From the NCBI GenBank assembly GCA_947477565.1, contig CANJUR010000008.1, forward strand, positions 78,265 through 142,264: a DNA stretch of 64,000 bases, given 5' to 3'. The position numbers were made by a program, and so were the translations under genes. This document shows, in pieces, positions 60,222-64,000 of this stretch. This DNA comes from Deltaproteobacteria bacterium (GTDB lineage: Bacteria > Myxococcota_A > Polyangia > Polyangiales > Ga0077539). The notes below the pieces were generated by a model. That model saw only the letters and a program-made list of their open reading frames with translations, ran no database searches and was not told the DNA's origin. The stretch's first letter is position 1. Each line of letters opens with the position of its first letter.

Positions 60222-61112
60222 ATGTCTGGCCTCCGCGCCCTCCCCTTCGCACTTGCACTTCTCTCCGTGGTTCCCGCCTGCGCCGGGACGCAGAGCCCCA
60301 GGGCCGCCTTGCACTACAGCGACGAGGCGCACGCGGCCTATGAGCACGCGATGGATCGCTTCCGCGACGAGGAATGGCCCGAGGCGACAGAGGCCTTCCG
60401 CGCGGTGCAGCACGACTTCTCCGCGTCGCGCTACGCCTCCATGTCCGAGCTACGCCTCGCCGATATCCTCTTCCGGCAGGAGACCTACACCGAGGCGCTC
60501 GCGGCCTACCGTGCCTGGCTCCGGTATCACCCTTCCTCCGACGAATCCGTCCACGCGCACTTCATGATCGCGCGCTGTTACGTCGCCCAGATGCCCGATG
60601 ATTGGTTCCTCGTGCCTCCGAGCTTCGAGCGTGATCTCAGCTCGGTACACGATGCCGAAGGGGCCCTCGCCCGCTTCATCCGCGACTACCCCGAGGCCAC
60701 CGAACTCCCAGAGGCGCGACGCCTGCTCGGCGAAGTCCGCTTGCTCCTCGCGCGCCACGAACTCTACGTCGCCGAGTTCTACGTCACCCGAGAGCGCTAC
60801 CCCGCGGCCATCACCCGCCTCCTCGGCATCATCGGTAACTACGAAGGCTCCGGGCTCGAAGCCCGCGCGCTCCTCCAACTCGGCGAACTCTACCTCCGCA
60901 CGGATCAACGGCCGGAGGCGCGTGGTGCGTTCCAGGCGGTGCTCGAGACGCACGCGCGCAGCCCGGAGGTCGAGGCCGCCCGGCGCTACCTCACTCTCGT
61001 CGGCCCCGGCACCACGGTGCCACCCGACACCGACTCCGCGGCCATTCCCGCGGCGTCGCCTGCTCGGGAGGCGACCCCGGAGGTCACGCGCCCGGGGGCC
61101 CGCCGACGCTAA
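60222..61112 (+). CDS. BamD/YfiO-like outer-membrane lipoprotein with TPRs
   Basis: The 296-residue product has a lipoprotein signal (LPFALALLSVVPAC, lipobox VPAC), then TPR-type helix pairs: AAYEHAMDRFRDEEWPEATE, YASMSELRLADILFRQETYT and EALAAYRAWLRYHPSSDESV. The later HAHFMIARCYVAQMPDDW, ALARFIRDYPEATELPEARR and ELYVAEFYVTRERYPAAITR are typical of BamD. BamD is the essential lipoprotein of the BAM complex that inserts outer-membrane proteins. The Thr/Ala/Pro tail is extra. Myxobacterial genomes often have several such proteins, so this may be a paralogue. Confidence 0.85.
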   Translation: MSGLRALPFALALLSVVPACAGTQSPRAALHYSDEAHAAYEHAMDRFRDEEWPEATEAFRAVQHDFSASRYASMSELRLADILFRQETYTEALAAYRAWLRYHPSSDESVHAHFMIARCYVAQMPDDWFLVPPSFERDLSSVHDAEGALARFIRDYPEATELPEARRLLGEVRLLLARHELYVAEFYVTRERYPAAITRLLGIIGNYEGSGLEARALLQLGELYLRTDQRPEARGAFQAVLETHARSPEVEAARRYLTLVGPGTTVPPDTDSAAIPAASPAREATPEVTRPGARRR

Positions 61113-61454
61113 TCGGAGACACTCCCCGACCGACCCGCTGAATCAGGCGCTCTCCCGCGCGCACAAGCTTGATGGGTGCAACCACTACGTGGGCTCCGAG
61201 CGCCCTCTGCGCGGCGTGATCGCCCGCCGCGACGACCTCGCGGATGTCCGCCAGAGGCTCTGGGGTCATCCCCCATGACCGCAGAGATCTGTCCAAAGTA
61301 AGGCGCTGCTTCGAGCGAGCTACATGTCAACGCCGACCACGCCGAGGCCGCCCTCAACCTGTCGATCGTGAGCGCTTCCCGACGCGGGACGTCATCGAGA
61401 CGCGCAGTGACGAGTGCACCTTCGAGCTGCTGACCGACGCGAAGTAGCGTCCGG
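61113..61454. other. Gene-free stretch, no feature identified
   Basis: About 340 bp between the bamD-like gene and the UbiB-family gene. Short open frames exist on both strands, but none starts with a ribosome site or has a recognisable protein pattern. A minus-strand frame reads LADIREVVAAGDHAAQRALG, which is protein-like but not assignable. I see no RNA gene, hairpin or promoter consensus. Confidence 0.4.
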
Positions 61455-63119
61455 TCAGCGCCGTAGTCCGAGCGCGCGCCACCAGTCTAGAAGCGCGTGC
61501 GCCGACGCGCCGAGTGCAGCGACGACCCACAGCGCGACGCCGACCCAGGGGTGCCGACCCACCGCGAGAACCATCGATCCGCCGAGCACCAGCGACCCGA
61601 CGAGGAAGCTCGCGAAGATGCGCCGACCCAGGCGATCGAAGGCGATCGGCGCCTGCGCGTCGGCGGTCTTGAGCGTGAGGTGCCCCTTGCGGAGGTCTTC
61701 GAGGATCTCCGAAACCTGCTCGGGCATCTGCCCCGCCATGCCGCTGATGCGGAGCGCCGTGCGCACGAGGTCGCCGGTGAGCTTGTCGGGCGAGTACCGC
61801 TGCGCCACCAGCCGGATGAGGTGCGGCTTCGCCTCGGAGAACACGTCAAGATCGGGCGCGATCTGGCGCGCGGTGCCCTCCAGCGTCACAAGCGCGCGCC
61901 CCACCAGCAGGAAGTCCGACGGCATATCGATGCCGTGTTTGATCGCACCCCAGATCAGGTCGCGCACCACCGCGGCGATCTCGATCTCGCCGAGCGGACG
62001 GCCGACGTATTTGCGTCCGAGCGTCTCCACGTCGGAGCGAAACGCCGCCATATCGACCTTCCTCGTCGGTCTGCCGAGGGCATAGAGCGCGTCTGCAACG
62101 GCAGAGTAGTCCTCGCGCGCGGCTGCCACCATCAGATCGAGCGCGCGGTCTCGGGTTGCCCCGGAGAGGTGGCCGACGAGGCCCAGGTCGAGAAGGCCCA
62201 CCATCGGCGCGTCGTTGGGCCCCAGCACCACGAGGTTTCCCGGGTGCGGATCGGCGTGGAAGAAGCCGTCCTCGAAGATCATCTTGATGACCGCCTGCAC
62301 GCTGGCCCGGGCGAGCGTGCGACCGTCGAGGCCCTGCGCGAGGGCGTCGTTGAGCTTGCGTCCGTCGAGGAACTCCAGCGTCAACACACGCTTGCCCGAG
62401 TGCGAGCGAAACACCCCGGGGAAATGGACCCGCCGGTCACCTTCGAAATTCTTGGCGAAGCGCTCAGCGTGGTCGGCCTCCTGAAGAAAATCGAGCTCAG
62501 CCTTGATGCTCCGATCAAACTCCGCGACGAGGTTTACCGGCGAATACCGCCGGGACTCCGGGACAGCCCGCTCCAACGCCCGGGCAAACCAGTACAGCAG
62601 GTCGATGTCCCGGGCGACGGTCTCCTGGATGCCCGGGCGCTGCACCTTGATGGCAACGTCGTGCTCTGGCTGGCCCGCGGCCGCCGAAGCCAGTCGCCCG
62701 CGGTGCACCTGCGCAATCGATGCGCTCGCCAAAGGGCGCTCGTCGATGGAGAGGAAAAGCTCGCCCACGAGTCCGCCGAGATCGTTCTCGATCTCCTGCC
62801 GAACGGCCTCCCAGGTGATCGGTTTTACATCGTCTTGTAAGATCTTCAGTTCGAGAATGACCTCCGGAGGCAGCAGGTCGGCGCGCGTCGAGGCGATCTG
62901 ACCGAGCTTCACAAAGGACGGTCCGAGGTCTTGCAGTACGAAGCGCACGCGCTGCGCGAGGGAGTGCGAGCGTGGGTCCTGCGTCTCCGCGCCGCGAGAC
63001 ACCAGGAGCGTGTCGAGCCCAAGCCGCTGGACCACCTCGCCGAAGCCGTGACGCCAGAGAACAGCGACGATCTCCCGTAGCCGGTCGAGGTCGCGGAAGG
63101 CGGTGATCACGGAGGGCAT
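61455..63119 (-). CDS. UbiB/ABC1-family protein kinase-like protein
   Basis: UbiB/AarF proteins are atypical kinases or ATPases for ubiquinone synthesis and membrane lipid handling. The 554-residue protein has the family motifs: KxGQ helix LGPSFVKLGQIASTRADLLP, the alanine-rich ATP loop PLASASIAQVHRGRL, VAIKVQRPG (Lys), ELDFLQEADHAERF (ExD), GFFHADPHPGNLVVL (catalytic) and GLLDLGLVGHLSG (DFG-like). Two C-terminal membrane helices (ASFLVGSLVLGGSMVLAVG and VGVALWVVAALGASAHALL) anchor it. No other quinone genes are near. Confidence 0.93.
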   Translation of the reverse strand: MPSVITAFRDLDRLREIVAVLWRHGFGEVVQRLGLDTLLVSRGAETQDPRSHSLAQRVRFVLQDLGPSFVKLGQIASTRADLLPPEVILELKILQDDVKPITWEAVRQEIENDLGGLVGELFLSIDERPLASASIAQVHRGRLASAAAGQPEHDVAIKVQRPGIQETVARDIDLLYWFARALERAVPESRRYSPVNLVAEFDRSIKAELDFLQEADHAERFAKNFEGDRRVHFPGVFRSHSGKRVLTLEFLDGRKLNDALAQGLDGRTLARASVQAVIKMIFEDGFFHADPHPGNLVVLGPNDAPMVGLLDLGLVGHLSGATRDRALDLMVAAAREDYSAVADALYALGRPTRKVDMAAFRSDVETLGRKYVGRPLGEIEIAAVVRDLIWGAIKHGIDMPSDFLLVGRALVTLEGTARQIAPDLDVFSEAKPHLIRLVAQRYSPDKLTGDLVRTALRISGMAGQMPEQVSEILEDLRKGHLTLKTADAQAPIAFDRLGRRIFASFLVGSLVLGGSMVLAVGRHPWVGVALWVVAALGASAHALLDWWRALGLRR

Positions 63120-63128
63120 CGGGCGCTC

Positions 63129-63656
63129 TCAGTCACGAGGACAGAGCCCGAAGCGAACGAGACGCACGCCCTCAAGCTGAAGCCGACAGAGGCCGCCATA
63201 GGTCATTCCGTCGCAGCCGCAGACGAGGTCGATGGCGGCGTCGTTCGGCGCGCAGGATTCCGCTGCAGGGCGCGGCACGCAGAAGCCCAGGGCGTCGCAG
63301 CCTGGGCCGTTGCAATAGAGGTCCGGCGAAGGGCAGTCGGCGTTGGTGCGGCAGCCGAGAACCGCGGACTCCGCGACGACATCGCGGGGCGCGTCGGTCA
63401 CGTCGAACGCAGCGTCTAACGCGGCTTCGGAGGGCCCATCGCGCCCAGCGTCGTGCCCGGCATCGCGCCCAGCGTCGAGGTCGCCCGCGTCGTCGCCGAG
63501 GTCGCTCGACACATCCCGGGGCCCGCCGAGATCGCTCGACCAGAACCCCCCGTCGCCGCTGAAGCGCCGCGGTTCATTCGCGCAGCCCAGTGCCAGCACG
63601 ACCCCGATCCACCATCCCCGACCAGACGAGTCGCCCGTCGAACGCCGTATCTGCAT
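63129..63656 (-). CDS. Lipoprotein with DAG linker and Kazal-like domain
   Basis: From ATG 63656 the 175-residue product has a lipoprotein signal (GWWIGVVLALGC, lipobox ALGC). Its acidic linker has repeats (AGDLDAGRDAGHDAGRDG), and a Cys-rich domain ends in VCGCDGMTYGGLCRLQLEGV with the C-GCDG-x-TY-x(3)-C pattern of Kazal-type inhibitors or follistatin-like modules. The preceding CRTNADCPSPDLYCNGPGCD region has a second CxxxxxC cluster. It may inhibit proteases at the cell surface; this is inference from the fold. It starts 9 bp upstream of ubiB on the same strand, so they could be co-transcribed. Confidence 0.8.
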   Translation of the reverse strand: MQIRRSTGDSSGRGWWIGVVLALGCANEPRRFSGDGGFWSSDLGGPRDVSSDLGDDAGDLDAGRDAGHDAGRDGPSEAALDAAFDVTDAPRDVVAESAVLGCRTNADCPSPDLYCNGPGCDALGFCVPRPAAESCAPNDAAIDLVCGCDGMTYGGLCRLQLEGVRLVRFGLCPRD

Positions 63657-63718
63657 CGGGCCGACCATGACACAGCCCGCGGCCAAACCCCACCGATCGC
63701 CCCCCCCTCTGTTCGGTG

Positions 63719-64000
63719 TCACCCTCGCGCCTCGCTGAACGCCGCCGCCGCCGCCGCCAGCGTCGCGTCGAGCACCGCGTCGTCATGCGTGACGGAGTGG
63801 AACGCCGCCTCCCACTGCGACGGCGGGAGGTACACCCCACGCTGGAGCATTCCCTGGTGCCAGCGGGCAAATGCCCTGGTATCGGCGCGCTTCGCGTCGT
63901 CCCATGAGCGCACGGGCCAGTCGCAGAAGAACACCGTCCACATCGCTCCGACCCGCTGAATCGTCACGGGCACACCCGCCGCCCGCGCCGCCTCGCGAAG
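63719..64000 (-). CDS. hemL: Glutamate-1-semialdehyde 2,1-aminomutase, C-terminal fragment
   Basis: The gene enters from beyond the window edge. The visible 93 residues read LREAARAAGVPVTIQRVGAM, then WTVFFCDWPVRSWDDAKRAD and ARWHQGMLQRGVYLPPSQWE with AAFHSVTHDDAVLDATLAAA. GVYLPPSQxEAAF is the C-terminal signature of HemL, which makes 5-aminolevulinate for haem in the C5 pathway. The PLP lysine lies outside. Its stop is 62 bp before the Kazal-lipoprotein start, same strand. Confidence 0.93.
   Translation of the reverse strand, partial: LREAARAAGVPVTIQRVGAMWTVFFCDWPVRSWDDAKRADTRAFARWHQGMLQRGVYLPPSQWEAAFHSVTHDDAVLDATLAAAAAAFSEARG

Noticed and set aside
61497..62840. 447-codon plus-strand frame
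   Set aside because: Antisense of the UbiB-family gene; Arg/Glu/Gly-rich shadow.
1..64000. CRISPR array, prophage, integron or complete insertion sequence
   Set aside because: No spaced direct repeats, no phage structural or integrase genes and no full transposase were seen; only one weak relic at about 21.4 kb.

Overview
This 64 kb window is very GC-rich, with strong G/C preference at third codon positions and frequent GTG/TTG starts, and genes are densely packed on both strands. The content suggests a Myxococcota (delta-proteobacterial) chromosome: a eukaryotic-type Ser/Thr kinase with a C-terminal membrane anchor, a PilZ relic with the NPGFGVRFM signature, many Cys-rich lipoproteins with acidic DAG/DRG/DVPVDRG linkers, a MopE-like metal-binding lipoprotein, HEAT and TPR secreted proteins, YfhO and GT-C membrane enzymes, and a selenocysteine-type SelD. 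The phylum assignment is inference; no rRNA gene is present.

Layout. 0-1.5 kb (minus): rplC-rlmE-DUF971, with rplC cut off from the rest of the S10 operon and driven by its own TTGACG/TATAGT promoter. 1.5-6.5 kb: sugar-nucleotide transferase (minus), then Ser/Thr kinase, UDP-glucose dehydrogenase, a small membrane protein, an OmpH/Skp chaperone and a Cys-rich lipoprotein (plus). 6.5-16.6 kb: gamma-carbonic anhydrase overlapping miaB, a PDZ-thioredoxin fusion, a HEAT-repeat secreted protein, a Cys/His-rich membrane protein, HMG-CoA lyase, and thrS with an unusual catalytic-core insertion. 16.6-24.2 kb (minus): a broken PilZ gene, a large GT-C membrane protein, sdaA, a gene-free relic stretch, then a LuxE-like acyl-protein synthetase translationally coupled to a class III aminotransferase.

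24.2-36.3 kb (minus) is one continuous ribosomal transcription unit: rplV-rpsC-rplP-rpmC-rpsQ-rplN-rplX-rplE-rpsN-rpsH-rplF-rplR-rpsE-rpmD-rplO-secY-adk-infA-rpmJ-rpsM-rpsK-rpsD-rpoA-rplQ. It starts at rplV (no rpsJ, rplC, rplD, rplW, rplB or rpsS upstream) and runs without an obvious break into the aminotransferase/LuxE pair. A divergent tRNA-Leu(CAA) sits just upstream of rplV.

36.9-57.5 kb: a DPP-IV-like peptidase, three GT-C/TPR-type membrane proteins, lipoproteins, an FAD-linked 2-hydroxyacid dehydrogenase, a VOC-fold protein, and two envelope-glycan-looking operons (YfhO + methyltransferase + GT2 on plus; lytic transglycosylase + TPR + YfhO on minus). Between them lies selD, which reads through an in-frame UGA at codon 18 followed at once by a perfect hairpin, so it is very probably a selenoprotein. 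57.5-64 kb: nadB, a 600 bp gene-poor stretch with a long inverted repeat and relics, a MopE-like lipoprotein, a BamD-like lipoprotein, a UbiB-family kinase, a Kazal-type lipoprotein and the 3' end of hemL.

The most notable items are the Sec-SelD, the aminotransferase/LuxE pair appended to the alpha operon, the split S10 operon, the ThrRS insertion, and the YfhO operons.
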